A DNA stretch of 64,000 nucleotides, taken from contig FOZF01000001.1 of assembly GCA_900113425.1 (NCBI GenBank), positions 784,358 through 848,357 on the forward strand. The letters run 5' to 3'. The notes under the pieces were generated by a model. That model made no database searches, was not told where the DNA came from, and saw only the letters and a list, made by a program, of their open reading frames with translations. This document shows positions 7,895 to 17,310 of the stretch, piece by piece. The DNA is from Stenotrophomonas maltophilia (GTDB lineage: Bacteria > Pseudomonadota > Gammaproteobacteria > Xanthomonadales > Xanthomonadaceae). Position 1 is the first letter of the stretch; each line of letters begins with the position of its first letter. A program made the translations under genes and the position numbers.

Positions 7895-9043
7895 TCACAG
7901 CAGGCGCAGGCGTTCGATCGCCGCGTCCAGGGTCGCCTCGTTCTTGGCGAAGCACAGCCGTACCAGGCGCTGGCCGGTCGGTGCGGTTTCGTAGAACGGC
8001 GACAGCGGGATGGCGGTCACGCCCTTCTCGACGGTCAGCCACTTCACGAATTCGTGGTCGGGCAGATCGCTGATGGCCGAATAATCGACCAGCTGGAAGT
8101 AGCCGCCCGGCACCGGCAGAGGCTTCAGCCGCGTACCGGCCAGCTGCTCGCGGAAGCGGTCACGCTTGGCCTGGTAGAACGCGCCCAGTTCCAGGTGGTG
8201 CTCCGGTTCGTCGCGGATCATCGCGGCAAAGCCATACTGGGCCGGGCCGAAGCTGGTGAAGGTATTGTACTGGTGCACCTTGCGGAATTCCGCAGTCAGC
8301 AGCGGCGGCGCCACCGCATAACCGATCTTCCAGCCGGTGCAGTGGTAGGTCTTGCCGAAGCTGGAGATGACGAAGGTCCGCTCGCGTAGTTCCGGGTAGC
8401 GCAGCACTGATTCGTGGCGGCGGCCATCGTAGATGATGTGCTCGTACACCTCATCGGAAATCAGGTAGATCTGCGTGCCACGCAGCACGTCGGCCAGTGC
8501 CTGCATGTCAGCCTCGTCCAGCATCGCACCGGAGGGGTTGTGCGGGGTGTTGACCATCAGCATGCGGGTGCGCGGCGTGATGGCCGCACGCACGCGGTCC
8601 CAGTCCACGGCGAACGTCTGCGGGTCCAGCGGCACGTGCACGGCGGTGGCGCCGGCCAGCTCGATGGCCGGCTCGTAGCAGTCATATGCGGGGTCCAGCA
8701 CGATCACTTCCTCGCCGGCACGCACCACGGCGTGGATGGCGTTGAAGATGGCCTCGGTCGCGCCGCTGGTGACGGTGATTTCGGTGTCCGGGTCGACCTG
8801 GGCGCCGTACAAGTCCAGTGACTTCTGCGCGATGGCCTGGCGCAGCGGCGCCACACCGGTCATCGGCGGATACTGGTTCAGGCCGGCCGCCATCGCCCTG
8901 GCGGTTTCGTCGATCAGGCGCTGCGGCGCGGAAAAATCCGGAAACCCCTGGCCCAGATTGACTGCACCGTGCTCGGCAGCGAGCTGGGACATGACGGTGA
9001 AGATGGTGGTACCGACCTTGGGCAGCTTGGTGGTGGGTTGCAT
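7895..9043 (-). CDS. PLP-dependent aminotransferase, methionine/glutamine transaminase type
   Basis: Fold-type I aminotransferase of 382 residues, close to E. coli YbdL and kynurenine/glutamine transaminase K. Features are NLGQGFPDF near residue 30, [23 protein letters not shown], and [16 protein letters not shown] with the PLP-binding lysine. The family moves the amino group of methionine, glutamine or aromatic amino acids to keto acids. The omega-amidase gene directly downstream would remove the ketoglutaramate product. Exact donor specificity cannot be read from the sequence. Confidence 0.9.
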   Translation of the reverse strand: MQPTTKLPKVGTTIFTVMSQLAAEHGAVNLGQGFPDFSAPQRLIDETARAMAAGLNQYPPMTGVAPLRQAIAQKSLDLYGAQVDPDTEITVTSGATEAIFNAIHAVVRAGEEVIVLDPAYDCYEPAIELAGATAVHVPLDPQTFAVDWDRVRAAITPRTRMLMVNTPHNPSGAMLDEADMQALADVLRGTQIYLISDEVYEHIIYDGRRHESVLRYPELRERTFVISSFGKTYHCTGWKIGYAVAPPLLTAEFRKVHQYNTFTSFGPAQYGFAAMIRDEPEHHLELGAFYQAKRDRFREQLAGTRLKPLPVPGGYFQLVDYSAISDLPDHEFVKWLTVEKGVTAIPLSPFYETAPTGQRLVRLCFAKNEATLDAAIERLRLL

Positions 9044-9218
9044 CGGCCTGGGCTAATGAGAACAAGGGCTGGAAGTGTACGAAATCCGGACCCGGCCTGC
9101 GGCGCGAGCCGGTGGCGACGGGTCATGCCGGGCGGCTGTTTGCACATGCCCTTTCAGCGGGATACCGCACTGGGCGCTCGCCGGACGTGGCCCGGCGCTA
9201 TCGGGCGGGTTTCATCGC

Positions 9219-9224
9219 TACAAT
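9219..9224 (+). promoter_or_regulatory. candidate -10 of the ccm operon
   Basis: TACAAT matches the sigma-70 -10 box and lies 35 bases before the preferred TTG start of ccmA. No convincing -35 is seen. If used, it rules out the longer ccmA reading that begins at 9112. Confidence 0.5.
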
Positions 9225-9258
9225 TGCCGCCGCACTCCGGCATGAAGATCCCTGCCCC

Positions 9259-9888
9259 TTGGACACCCCTGCATTGCTGGCCGCCAGCGGCCTGAGCTTC
9301 TCGCGCAATGACGCGCCCGTGTTCGGCCCGCTGGACTTCCACGTGGATGCTGGCGAGGCGCTGCTCGTGCAGGGCGGCAACGGTGCCGGCAAGACCACCC
9401 TGCTGCGCGTGCTCGCCGGCCTTGCGCGACCCGGCGCCGGCCAGGTGCGGATCGACGGCAGGCCCGCCAGCAATGCCGAACGGGCGCGCTATGTCGCCTA
9501 TCTCAGCCATCTTCCCGCGCTGAAGCCGGACCTGGACACACTGGAGAACCTGCACTTCCTGTGCGGCCTGCACGGGCGCCGTGCGCGGCAGATGCCGGGC
9601 AATGCGCTGGCCATCGTCGGCCTGGCCGGGTATGAGGACACCCTGGTGCGGCACCTGTCGGCCGGACAGAAGCGGCGGCTGGCGCTGGCCCGCATCTGGC
9701 TCTCGCCCGCCCCGCTGTGGCTGCTCGACGAGCCCTACGCCAACCTCGACCTGGAGGGCATCACCCTGGTCAACCGGATGATTTCGGCACACCTGCGCGC
9801 AGGTGGCGCCGCCCTGGTCACCACCCATGGGGCCTACGCCGCACCGCCGGTGCGTACCCGCCAGCTCGACCTCGGCGGTGCCGCATGA
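9259..9888 (+). CDS. ccmA: heme exporter ATP-binding protein CcmA
   Basis: ATPase of the CcmABCD machinery that releases heme-loaded CcmE in cytochrome c maturation. Visible motifs are Walker A (GGNGAGKTT), the signature [15 protein letters not shown] and Walker B ([12 protein letters not shown]). The open frame begins at 9112, but family length (about 205-215) and the -10 at 9219-9224 favour the TTG at 9259, giving 209 residues. The stop overlaps the ccmB start in ATGA. It is the first gene of a nine-gene operon running to about 16.0 kb. Confidence 0.92.
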   Translation: MDTPALLAASGLSFSRNDAPVFGPLDFHVDAGEALLVQGGNGAGKTTLLRVLAGLARPGAGQVRIDGRPASNAERARYVAYLSHLPALKPDLDTLENLHFLCGLHGRRARQMPGNALAIVGLAGYEDTLVRHLSAGQKRRLALARIWLSPAPLWLLDEPYANLDLEGITLVNRMISAHLRAGGAALVTTHGAYAAPPVRTRQLDLGGAA

Positions 9889-10580
9889 TCGCCCCGGGTA
9901 CCGAACCGGGCCTGTGGCAGACCGCGCGCGCCCTGGTCAGGCGTGACCTGCGCCTGCTCTGGCGCCGCCGCGGCGATGCGTTGCAACCGCTGCTGTTTGC
10001 CCTGCTGGTGGTGGTGCTGTTCGCACTGGCACAGGGACGCGATCCACAACCGCTGGCGGCGACCGCTGGTGCGGTGCTGTGGCTGGCGGTGCTGCTGGCC
10101 GGGCAGCTTGCGCTGGATTCGCTGTTCCGCTCCGACGCCGAGGATGGCTCGCTGGAGCAATGGCTGCTGGCACCGGTGCCACTGGCGTGGCTGGTGCTGG
10201 TGCGGGTGCTGCTGCACTGGGCCACCACGGCCCTGCCACTGATCGTACTGAGCCCGCTGCTGGCGGAAATGCTGCATCTGCCGCATGACCAGCTGCCGAT
10301 GTTGCTGGCATCGTTGCTGCTGGGAACACCGTTGCTGAGCCTGATCGGTGGTGTGGTCGCTGCACTGACCGTGGGCATCCGGCGCTCTGGTATTCTCGTG
10401 GCGTTGCTGTCGTTGCCGTTGTACGTACCGGTGCTGGTCTTCGGTGCAGGCAGCCTGGCTGCAGCCAGCCGTGGACAGGATCCGGTCGGCGCGCTGCTGA
10501 TGCTGGGTGCCGGCCTGCTGGTGGCACTGGTGCTGGCACCGCTGGCGACTGCCGCTGCGATTCGTATTTCTCTGAGTTGA
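9885..10580 (+). CDS. ccmB: heme exporter membrane protein CcmB
   Basis: Integral membrane partner of CcmA, 231 residues with about six hydrophobic segments. The family pattern is seen in [20 protein letters not shown] at the start, [20 protein letters not shown], and [24 protein letters not shown]. The start codon overlaps the ccmA stop (ATGA), and ccmC follows after 43 bases. Confidence 0.94.
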   Translation: MIAPGTEPGLWQTARALVRRDLRLLWRRRGDALQPLLFALLVVVLFALAQGRDPQPLAATAGAVLWLAVLLAGQLALDSLFRSDAEDGSLEQWLLAPVPLAWLVLVRVLLHWATTALPLIVLSPLLAEMLHLPHDQLPMLLASLLLGTPLLSLIGGVVAALTVGIRRSGILVALLSLPLYVPVLVFGAGSLAAASRGQDPVGALLMLGAGLLVALVLAPLATAAAIRISLS

Positions 10581-10623
10581 TCGAGCTGAGAGCCAATCCA
10601 CCCCTGCTGGATAGCCGTCACGC

Positions 10624-11394
10624 ATGAATCCGATTGTCCGCTGGTTCCACCAACTCGGTTCTCCGCCCACGTTCGATCGTTTCGCCGCCCGCTGGTCGCG
10701 GGTGTTCTACCTCGCGGCCGTGCCGGTCCTCCTTGTCGGAATCTGGCAGGCATTGCTGGTGGTGCCGCCGGAAGCCCGGCAGCTGGACAGTTTCCGCATC
10801 CTCTACATCCATGTGCCCAGCGCCTGGATGAGCCTGTTCGTATTCGCGCTGATGGCGCTGTACGCCGCCATTGCCCTGATCTGGCGGATCAAGGTCTGCG
10901 AGATCCTGGCCATGGCGTGCGCGCCGATGGGCGCGGGGTTCACGCTGATCACCCTGCTCACCGGCAGCATCTGGGGCAAGGGCACGTGGGGGACGTGGTG
11001 GGACTGGGACCCGCGCATGACCAGCGAACTGGTGCTGCTGTTCCTGTATCTGGGCGTGATCGGCCTGTACCACGCCATCGAGGATCGCCGCAGTGCCGCC
11101 CGTGCGGCCGGCCTGCTGGCCATCGTCGGCGTCAGCCTGCTGCCGGTGATCCGCTATTCCGTGGACTGGTGGGGGGGATTGCACCAGCGCCAGTCGATCA
11201 ACGTGTTCGGTGAATCGGCCATCGACAGCGCGATGATCGCCCCGCTGTGGTGGATGGTGATCGGCACCAAGTTCTGGTTCGCCGGTTCGGTGCTGGCCAA
11301 GGCGCGTGCCGACAATCTCGACCGCGAGGCCGGCAAGGCCTGGGTCGGTGGCCGCATCGACACCGCGCAGGCAGCAGCGGAGAACCCGCGATGA
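10624..11394 (+). CDS. ccmC: heme ABC exporter permease CcmC
   Basis: Six-helix inner-membrane protein that hands heme to CcmE. The tryptophan-rich heme-handling motif is clear ([19 protein letters not shown]), and conserved histidines lie in the flanking periplasmic loops ([10 protein letters not shown] and [12 protein letters not shown]). Length of 256 residues is usual. Its TGA overlaps the ATG of ccmD. Confidence 0.96.
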   Translation: MNPIVRWFHQLGSPPTFDRFAARWSRVFYLAAVPVLLVGIWQALLVVPPEARQLDSFRILYIHVPSAWMSLFVFALMALYAAIALIWRIKVCEILAMACAPMGAGFTLITLLTGSIWGKGTWGTWWDWDPRMTSELVLLFLYLGVIGLYHAIEDRRSAARAAGLLAIVGVSLLPVIRYSVDWWGGLHQRQSINVFGESAIDSAMIAPLWWMVIGTKFWFAGSVLAKARADNLDREAGKAWVGGRIDTAQAAAENPR

Positions 11395-11579
11395 GCCACC
11401 TGCCCTACGTGATCGGTGCGTACGCAGTGTTCGTGCTGGTGCTCTGCGCCGACGCGCTCGGTTCCTGGCTGCGCCTGCGCGCCGCCCGGCGCATGGCACA
11501 GGCCCGGCAGCAGCGGCAGCAGGTACGTGCCAGCGCCCAGGATGTCCCACCGTCGCTGTCCACGGAGCTGGAACGATGA
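11391..11579 (+). CDS. ccmD: heme exporter protein CcmD
   Basis: Small single-span protein of 62 residues that helps release holo-CcmE from CcmABC. An N-terminal helix ([18 protein letters not shown]) is followed by a basic cytoplasmic stretch ([17 protein letters not shown]), as in the family. It overlaps ccmC and ccmE by four bases on each side, which fixes both ends. Confidence 0.9.
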   Translation: MSHLPYVIGAYAVFVLVLCADALGSWLRLRAARRMAQARQQRQQVRASAQDVPPSLSTELER

Positions 11580-12052
11580 CACCGGTCCAACGCCGCCGCC
11601 TGGCTTGGGTCCTGCTGGCCCTGCTCGCTTCCGGCCTGGCCACCGCGCTGGTGGCGATGGCCCTGGAGCGCAACATTGCTTACCTGTACACGCCCTCCGA
11701 AGTGCTGCGTGGCGACGTCGAGCCGCAATCGCGGTTCCGCCTCGGCGGCATGGTGGTGAAGGGTTCCTTCAACCGCCCGCCCGGCTCGCTGGAAGCCCGC
11801 TTCCTGGTCACCGATGGCGATGCCCAGCTGGCGGTGACGACCTCGCGCATCCTGCCGGACATGTTCGCCGAAGGCACGGCCGTGGTCGCCAGCGGCCGCC
11901 TGCAGGATGGCGCGCTGCAGAACGCTGTGTTCGTCGCCGACGAAGTGTTGGCCAAGCATGACGAGCAGTACGTGCCGAAGGAAGTGGCCGACAAGATGGG
12001 CCAGGCCCATCTCAAGCACGACGTGCCGGTGACGGCGCCCGAGGTCCGCTGA
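11576..12052 (+). CDS. ccmE: cytochrome c maturation heme chaperone CcmE
   Basis: Periplasmic heme chaperone, 158 residues, anchored by one N-terminal helix (about residues 9-29). The covalent heme-binding histidine is H128 in VLAKHDEQY, with the conserved tyrosine four residues later. The OB-fold core is seen in [12 protein letters not shown] and VVASGRL. The start overlaps ccmD (ATGA), and the stop abuts the GTG of ccmF. Confidence 0.96.
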   Translation: MTPVQRRRLAWVLLALLASGLATALVAMALERNIAYLYTPSEVLRGDVEPQSRFRLGGMVVKGSFNRPPGSLEARFLVTDGDAQLAVTTSRILPDMFAEGTAVVASGRLQDGALQNAVFVADEVLAKHDEQYVPKEVADKMGQAHLKHDVPVTAPEVR

Positions 12053-13972
12053 GTGCTGCCCGAACTGGGTCAGATCCTGCTGCTGTGCGCACTGCTGGCG
12101 TCGCTGCTGCTGGCCGGCCTGCCGCTGGCCGGCGCCCATCGCGGCAACGCGGCGTGGATGGCGGTGGCACAGCCGGCCGCTTACGCGCAGCTGCTGCTGG
12201 TGGCCGGTGCATTCGCGGTGCTGACCGCCACCTTCGTGCAGCAGGACTTCTCGGTGCGCTACGTGGCCGAGAACTCCAACTCGCTGCTGCCACTCATCTA
12301 CCGCTACTCGGCGGTGTGGGGCGCGCACGAAGGCTCGCTGCTGATGTGGGCGCTGGTGCTGGCACTGTGGACCGGCGCGGTCGCACTGTTCTCACGGCAC
12401 TTGCCCCGGCACGTGCAGGCGCGCGTGCTGGCGGTGATGGGGATCGTCAGCGTGGGTTTCCTCGCCTTCCTGATATTCACCTCCAACCCGTTCCTGCGCT
12501 TGAACCCGGCCCCGCTGGAGGGCCGTGACCTCAATCCGCTGCTGCAGGATCCGGGACTGATCATCCACCCGCCGATGCTGTACCTGGGCTACGTGGGTTT
12601 CGCGGTGCCGTTCGCCTTCGCCGTGGCTGCGCTGCTGGAGGGACGCGTGGACGCGCGCTGGCTGCGCTGGACGCGGCCATGGACCAATGTCGCCTGGGCC
12701 TTCCTGACCCTGGGCATCGCCCTGGGCAGCTGGTGGGCCTACTACGAACTGGGCTGGGGCGGCTGGTGGTTCTGGGATCCGGTCGAAAACGCCAGTTTCA
12801 TGCCGTGGCTGGTGGGCGCCGCACTGATCCACTCGCAGGCGGTCACCGAGAAGCGCGGCACCTTTGGCAGCTGGACCCTGCTGCTGGCGATCGCCGCATT
12901 CGCGTTGTCTCTGCTGGGCACGTTCCTGGTGCGCTCCGGCGTGCTGACCAGCGTGCACTCGTTCGCCGCCGATCCTTCGCGGGGCCTGTTCATCCTCGTG
13001 TTCCTGTCACTGCTGGTCGGTGGAAGCCTGCTGCTGTACGCGCTGCGGGCGGGCGGGCTGAGCATCGACGCCGATGATGCCCGCCGCGGCTTCACCGCAA
13101 CCTCGCGCGAAACGCTGCTGCTGGCCAACAACCTGCTGCTGGCCACCGCCTGCGCGATGGTCCTGCTCGGCACGCTGTACCCGCTGCTGGCCGATGCGCT
13201 GTCGCTGGGCAAGATTTCGGTCGGCCCACCCTACTTCGGCAGCCTGTTCCTGCTGTTGATGGCCCCGTTGGTGCTGCTGCTGCCCTTCGGCCCGCTGGTG
13301 AAATGGCAGCGCGACCAGCCTTCGCGCGCCATGGCCCTGCTCGCCCCCTGGCTCGGTCTGGCGGTACTGCTCGGTGCGCTGGCCTGGTGGCAGGCGCCGC
13401 AGAACGGATGGAAAGCCGGCATCGGCGTCGCCGCAGCGGCCTGGGTCGCGCTGGGTACCGCCCGCTTCGTCTGGCAGCGGTTGCGTGGCAATGGCCGCTT
13501 CACTGCCGAAATGCTCGGCATGATCGTCGCCCATGCCGGCGTCGCCGTGTTCCTGGCGGGCGCGTTGCTGGTGGAAGCGCTGAACGTGCAGCGCGAAGTG
13601 GCGCTGGCACCGGGCCAGCAGATCGTGGTCGGCGGTCACGACGTGCGCTTCGAAGGCGTGGATCACCGCGAGGGCCCCAACTTCATTGCCGACCGCGGTC
13701 ATCTGCGGGTGTTCCGCGACGGCCGCGAACTGGCCCTGCTGCATCCGGAGAAGCGGCAGTACGCCAGCGGTGGCCAGGTGATGACCGAGGCCGGCATCGA
13801 TGCGCGCATCGGCGGCGATGTCTACGTGGCATTGGGCGAGCCGCTGGGCAACAATGCGTGGGCGGTCCGCGTCCACATCAAACCGTTCGTGCGCTGGATC
13901 TGGCTGGGCGCGCTGCTGATGGCGCTGGGTGGATTCATCACCGCCGCTGACCGCCGCTTCCGTCGTCCGTAG
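12053..13972 (+). CDS. ccmF: heme lyase CcmF
   Basis: Large multi-span protein, 639 residues, that with CcmH attaches heme to apocytochrome c. The WWD motif is present (GWGGWWFWDPVENASFMPWL), and periplasmic histidines are visible (LIIHPPMLYLGY, ALIHSQAVTEKRGTFGSW and SVHSFAADPSRG). The start is a GTG directly after the ccmE stop. Eight bases separate it from ccmG. Confidence 0.96.
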   Translation: MLPELGQILLLCALLASLLLAGLPLAGAHRGNAAWMAVAQPAAYAQLLLVAGAFAVLTATFVQQDFSVRYVAENSNSLLPLIYRYSAVWGAHEGSLLMWALVLALWTGAVALFSRHLPRHVQARVLAVMGIVSVGFLAFLIFTSNPFLRLNPAPLEGRDLNPLLQDPGLIIHPPMLYLGYVGFAVPFAFAVAALLEGRVDARWLRWTRPWTNVAWAFLTLGIALGSWWAYYELGWGGWWFWDPVENASFMPWLVGAALIHSQAVTEKRGTFGSWTLLLAIAAFALSLLGTFLVRSGVLTSVHSFAADPSRGLFILVFLSLLVGGSLLLYALRAGGLSIDADDARRGFTATSRETLLLANNLLLATACAMVLLGTLYPLLADALSLGKISVGPPYFGSLFLLLMAPLVLLLPFGPLVKWQRDQPSRAMALLAPWLGLAVLLGALAWWQAPQNGWKAGIGVAAAAWVALGTARFVWQRLRGNGRFTAEMLGMIVAHAGVAVFLAGALLVEALNVQREVALAPGQQIVVGGHDVRFEGVDHREGPNFIADRGHLRVFRDGRELALLHPEKRQYASGGQVMTEAGIDARIGGDVYVALGEPLGNNAWAVRVHIKPFVRWIWLGALLMALGGFITAADRRFRRP

Positions 13973-13980
13973 GAGTTTCC

Positions 13981-14598
13981 ATGTCCGAGTCCCCCGCCCC
14001 GCGTCCCTCCCGCCCACTGCCGCCGGTCGCCATCGTGATCGGCGTGCTGTTCTTCTTCGGCCTGCTCGGGTTGATGATCTACGGCGTGATGAAGTCGGGC
14101 GACCCGCAGCGCGACGTGCTGCCTTCGGCCCTGATCGACAAACCTGCCCCCGCCTTCGCGCTGCCGGTGCTGCACGACCCGCAGATGATCGTGCGCAGCG
14201 AAGAACTGCGCGGTGCACCCTATCTGCTGAACGTCTGGGGCAGCTGGTGCGCGGCCTGCCGCGAGGAACACCCGGTACTGACCCGTTTCGCCGAGAGCAA
14301 GCGCGTGCGCGTGATCGGCTACAACTGGAAAGACGACCCCACCGATGCCCTGCACTGGCTGGAACAGCTGGGCAATCCGTTCATGGTAGTGCTCAGCGAC
14401 ATCGAAGGCCGCACCGCGATCGACTGGGGCGTGACGGCCGCGCCGGAGACCTTCCTCGTCGACGGCAGCGGCATCGTGCGCTGGAAGTACAGCGGAGCGA
14501 TGACGCAGAAGGTGGTCGACGAGAAGCTGATCCCCGCGCTGGAGAAGATCGAGAAGGCACAGAACGATGCGGCTGGTTCGCAGCGCGTTGCTCCGTAG
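13981..14598 (+). CDS. ccmG: thiol:disulfide interchange protein DsbE/CcmG
   Basis: Membrane-anchored thioredoxin-like protein, 205 residues, that keeps the apocytochrome and CcmH cysteines reduced. One N-terminal helix (about 15-37) is followed by a thioredoxin fold with the active site WGSWCAACREEHP (C90 and C93). The acidic active-site environment GVTAAPETFLVD replaces the usual GVYGAPETF. The middle of the CxxC is AA rather than the PT of E. coli DsbE. It overlaps ccmH by 32 bases. Confidence 0.95.
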   Translation: MSESPAPRPSRPLPPVAIVIGVLFFFGLLGLMIYGVMKSGDPQRDVLPSALIDKPAPAFALPVLHDPQMIVRSEELRGAPYLLNVWGSWCAACREEHPVLTRFAESKRVRVIGYNWKDDPTDALHWLEQLGNPFMVVLSDIEGRTAIDWGVTAAPETFLVDGSGIVRWKYSGAMTQKVVDEKLIPALEKIEKAQNDAAGSQRVAP

Positions 14599-15049
14599 CG
14601 GCCTGCGCGGGCTGCTGGTGCTGCTGCTGGCCGGGTCGTTGCCCAGCCTGGCGCAGCAACCACTGCATGACCCACAGCCGCTGCAGTTCCGTGATGCAGC
14701 GGAGGAGCGTCGTTTCCACGACCTCGCCGCGCAGCTGCGCTGTGTGCAGTGCCAGAACCAGTCGCTGGCCGATTCCAACGCCCAGATCGCCCAGGACCTG
14801 CGCCGGGAGGTACTGCAGCTGATGCAGCAGGGCCATGACGATACGCAGATCAAGCGCTTCCTCGTCGCCCGCTACGGCGACTTCGTGCTTTACCAGCCCC
14901 CACTGCAGCCGGGCACCTGGTTGCTGTGGGGCGGCCCGCTGCTGGTACTGGGCGCCGGCGCGCTGGTGGTGGTGGGCATCGTCCGCCGTCGTGCCCGCAC
15001 CGTGGCCACCGCACCGCCGGCAACGGCCGACGTGGGAGAGGACTGGTGA
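14567..15049 (+). CDS. ccmH: cytochrome c maturation protein CcmH
   Basis: Periplasmic thioredox protein, 160 residues, which reduces apocytochrome c for heme attachment. It has a signal peptide (cleavage near LAQQ), the LRCVQCQNQSLADSNA motif (C59 and C62), and a C-terminal membrane helix (TWLLWGGPLLVLGAGALVVV). It is the short form, lacking the fused TPR part of E. coli CcmH, which here is the separate ccmI. The stop overlaps the next GTG. Confidence 0.95.
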   Translation: MRLVRSALLRSGLRGLLVLLLAGSLPSLAQQPLHDPQPLQFRDAAEERRFHDLAAQLRCVQCQNQSLADSNAQIAQDLRREVLQLMQQGHDDTQIKRFLVARYGDFVLYQPPLQPGTWLLWGGPLLVLGAGALVVVGIVRRRARTVATAPPATADVGEDW

Positions 15050-16035
15050 ACGATTGGCTGCTTTTCGCGGCTGCCGGCAGCGCTGCGCTCACTGCGCTGC
15101 TGGTGTTGTGGCCGCTGCGGCGGCAAGGCCGCACCGGCTTCCTCGTCGCCGTGCTTGCCGTGGGCATCGCCGGTGCCTGCCTGTACCAGCTGGTCGGGAA
15201 CCCGCAGGCGGCACGGGTGCAGCCGGCGCCATCGGTGGCGACCCTGCGCGAAGGCGTGCAGGCCCTGCAGGGCGCGCTGCAGCGCGATCCACAACGTGCC
15301 GATGGCTGGGCCCTGCTCGGCCGCTCGCAGAGCGAACTGGGCAATGCCGCCGCGGCTGCCGAAGCCTTCGCGCGCGCGGTAGCACTGGCACCGGACGACC
15401 CGGGCGTGCTGGTGGAAGCGGCGCAGGCGCGCGCCCAGGCCGATGCCGGAAAGCAGTTCGATGACACCGCTGTATCGTGGCTGCAGCGGGCACGCACGCT
15501 GGCGCCCGATGCCGAACGGGCCAGCTGGCTGCTCGGCATCGCCCTGCGCCAACGCGGCCGCAACAGCGAAGCCGCCGATGTCTGGAGCGGCCTGCTGCCG
15601 CACCTGGAACCCGGCGCCGCGCAGGCGTTGCAGGCACAGATCGCCATTGCCCGCGAAGCGGCCGCACAGGCGCATGAGCCGGCCCCGGCGACCTCGCCTG
15701 CACTGCTGCAGGTGCGTGTGCAGCTGCCTGCCTCCGTGCAGCATGCGCAATGGCCCGCGGGCGCGCAGATCTTCGTGCTGGCACGTGCGGTCGGCGGCCC
15801 GCCGATGCCGGTCGCGGTGCGCAAGCTGCCCCTGGCCGGTTTTCCCGGCACGGTCGGACTTGGCGACGGCGACAGTCCCATGCCCACCGCTCCCCTGTCA
15901 GCGCATCGCGAGGTGGAAGTGCTGGCGCGCATCTCGCGCAGTGGCAATGCCAATCGCGGCGATGGTGACCTGCAGAGCCTGCCGGTAAAGGTGAGCCTGC
16001 CGCATGAGGGCGTGGTGGAACTGCGGTTTCCGTGA
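15046..16035 (+). CDS. ccmI: cytochrome c maturation protein CcmI (TPR)
   Basis: Apocytochrome chaperone of 329 residues. Two N-terminal helices (about residues 3-22 and 31-48) flank a short basic loop. TPR repeats follow (DPQRADGWALLGRSQSELGN, AARTLAPDAERASWLLGIAL), and a beta-rich C-terminal domain starts near residue 220. The GTG start overlaps the ccmH stop (GTGA) and has GGGAGAGG upstream. It is the last gene of the ccm operon, followed by a REP-like inverted pair. Confidence 0.9.
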   Translation: MNDWLLFAAAGSAALTALLVLWPLRRQGRTGFLVAVLAVGIAGACLYQLVGNPQAARVQPAPSVATLREGVQALQGALQRDPQRADGWALLGRSQSELGNAAAAAEAFARAVALAPDDPGVLVEAAQARAQADAGKQFDDTAVSWLQRARTLAPDAERASWLLGIALRQRGRNSEAADVWSGLLPHLEPGAAQALQAQIAIAREAAAQAHEPAPATSPALLQVRVQLPASVQHAQWPAGAQIFVLARAVGGPPMPVAVRKLPLAGFPGTVGLGDGDSPMPTAPLSAHREVEVLARISRSGNANRGDGDLQSLPVKVSLPHEGVVELRFP

Positions 16036-16056
16036 GATGCGACCGCCGCGCTCGTC

Positions 16057-16112
16057 GGGCATGACCCGGCGCTGCCCCGGCATCGTGGAATCAGCAGCGC
16101 CGGGCCATGTCC
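16057..16112. repeat. inverted pair of degenerate SMAG/REP elements
   Basis: Two 19-base arms (16057-16075 and 16094-16112) are reverse complements at 17 of 19 positions and carry the GCGCCGGGCCATG-type core. Their heads read GCAG instead of GTAG. Together they can fold into one long hairpin between ccmI and metX, perhaps protecting or terminating the ccm mRNA. Confidence 0.7.
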
Positions 16113-16185
16113 GGCAGAGGGTTGGCCTGCGATATTCGCCCGCTGATGGAAACCAGCGTGTCGCCAGCTCCACATGTGGCCCCGC

Positions 16186-16197
16186 TAGAATGCCCTC
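16186..16197 (+). promoter_or_regulatory. candidate -10 of metX, implying a leaderless mRNA
   Basis: TAGAAT (16186-16191) is a near-consensus -10 placed only six bases before the metX ATG. Transcription would then start at or next to the A of ATG. No ribosome binding site is seen. The -35 is weak. Confidence 0.45.
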
Positions 16198-17310
16198 ATG
16201 ACCGAATTCATTCCGCCCGGCACCCGCTTCCATGCGCTGCCTTCGCCCTTTCCGTTCAAGCGCGGCGGCGCCCTGCACGGTGCGCGCGTGGCCTACGAGA
16301 CCTGGGGCACGCTGGCTGCCGATGGGAGCAACGCGATCCTGATCGTCACCGGCCTGTCGCCGGACGCGCATGCCGCCAGCAACGCAGGCAATCCTGCACC
16401 AGGCTGGTGGGAGGCGATGCTCGGGCCGGGCAAGCCGATCGATACCGACCGCTGGTTCGTGGTCTGCGTGAACTCGCTGGGCAGCTGCAAGGGCTCGACA
16501 GGACCGGCCTCGATCGATCCGGCGACCGGCGAACCGTACCGGCTCGACTTCCCCGAACTGTCGATCGAAGACGGTGCACGTGCCGCCGTCGAGGTGGTGC
16601 GTGCGCTGGGTATCGAACGGCTGGCGTGCGTGATCGGCAACTCGATGGGCGGCATGACCGCGCTGGCGGTGCTGATGCTGCATCCGGGGATCGCACGCAG
16701 CCACATCAACATTTCCGGCAGCGCGCAGGCGCTGCCGTTCTCCATCGCCATCCGATCGCTGCAGCGGGAAGCGATCCGTCTCGATCCACGCTGGAACAGT
16801 GGCCGCTACGACGACACCCACTACCCGGAATCCGGCATGCGCATGGCGCGCAAGCTGGGGGTGATCACCTACCGCTCGGCGCTGGAATGGGACGGCCGCT
16901 TCGGTCGGGTGCGCCTGGACTCGGACCAGGCCGACGACGATCCGTTCGGCCTGGAGTTCCAGGTCGAAAGCTATCTCGAAGGCCACGCGCGCCGCTTCGT
17001 GCGCTTCTTCGATCCGAACTGCTATCTGTACCTGAGCCGCTCGATGGACTGGTTCGACCTGGCCGAGTATGCCGATGGCGATGTCATGGCTGGCCTGGCC
17101 GGAATCCGTGTGGACAAGGCGCTGGCCATCGGTGCCAATACCGACATCCTGTTCCCGGTGCAGCAGCAGCAGCAGGTGGCCGACGGCCTGCGCGCCGGCG
17201 GCGCCGATGCACGCTTCATCGGGCTGGACTCGCCGCAGGGCCATGATGCCTTCCTGGTCGATTTCGAACGGTTCGGCCCGGCTGTTCGCGACTTCCTCGA
17301 CACGCTGTAG
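16198..17310 (+). CDS. metX: MetX-family O-acyltransferase (homoserine or serine acyl transfer)
   Basis: Alpha/beta-hydrolase acyltransferase of 370 residues. The nucleophile is S149 in VIGNSMGGMTAL, and the acid/base residues are in GANTDILFPV and GHDAFLVD. The family makes O-acetyl- or O-succinyl-homoserine for methionine synthesis. In Stenotrophomonas and Xanthomonas, members of this family have been reported to act as L-serine O-succinyltransferases in cysteine synthesis, and this protein may do so. The sequence alone does not decide. The next gene begins at its stop codon. Confidence 0.9.
   Translation: MTEFIPPGTRFHALPSPFPFKRGGALHGARVAYETWGTLAADGSNAILIVTGLSPDAHAASNAGNPAPGWWEAMLGPGKPIDTDRWFVVCVNSLGSCKGSTGPASIDPATGEPYRLDFPELSIEDGARAAVEVVRALGIERLACVIGNSMGGMTALAVLMLHPGIARSHINISGSAQALPFSIAIRSLQREAIRLDPRWNSGRYDDTHYPESGMRMARKLGVITYRSALEWDGRFGRVRLDSDQADDDPFGLEFQVESYLEGHARRFVRFFDPNCYLYLSRSMDWFDLAEYADGDVMAGLAGIRVDKALAIGANTDILFPVQQQQQVADGLRAGGADARFIGLDSPQGHDAFLVDFERFGPAVRDFLDTL

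Noticed and set aside
16113..16197. SAM or other riboswitch before metX
   Set aside because: The region has a REP pair and then a -10 six bases before the ATG, leaving no room for a leader RNA; no SAM-riboswitch core is seen.
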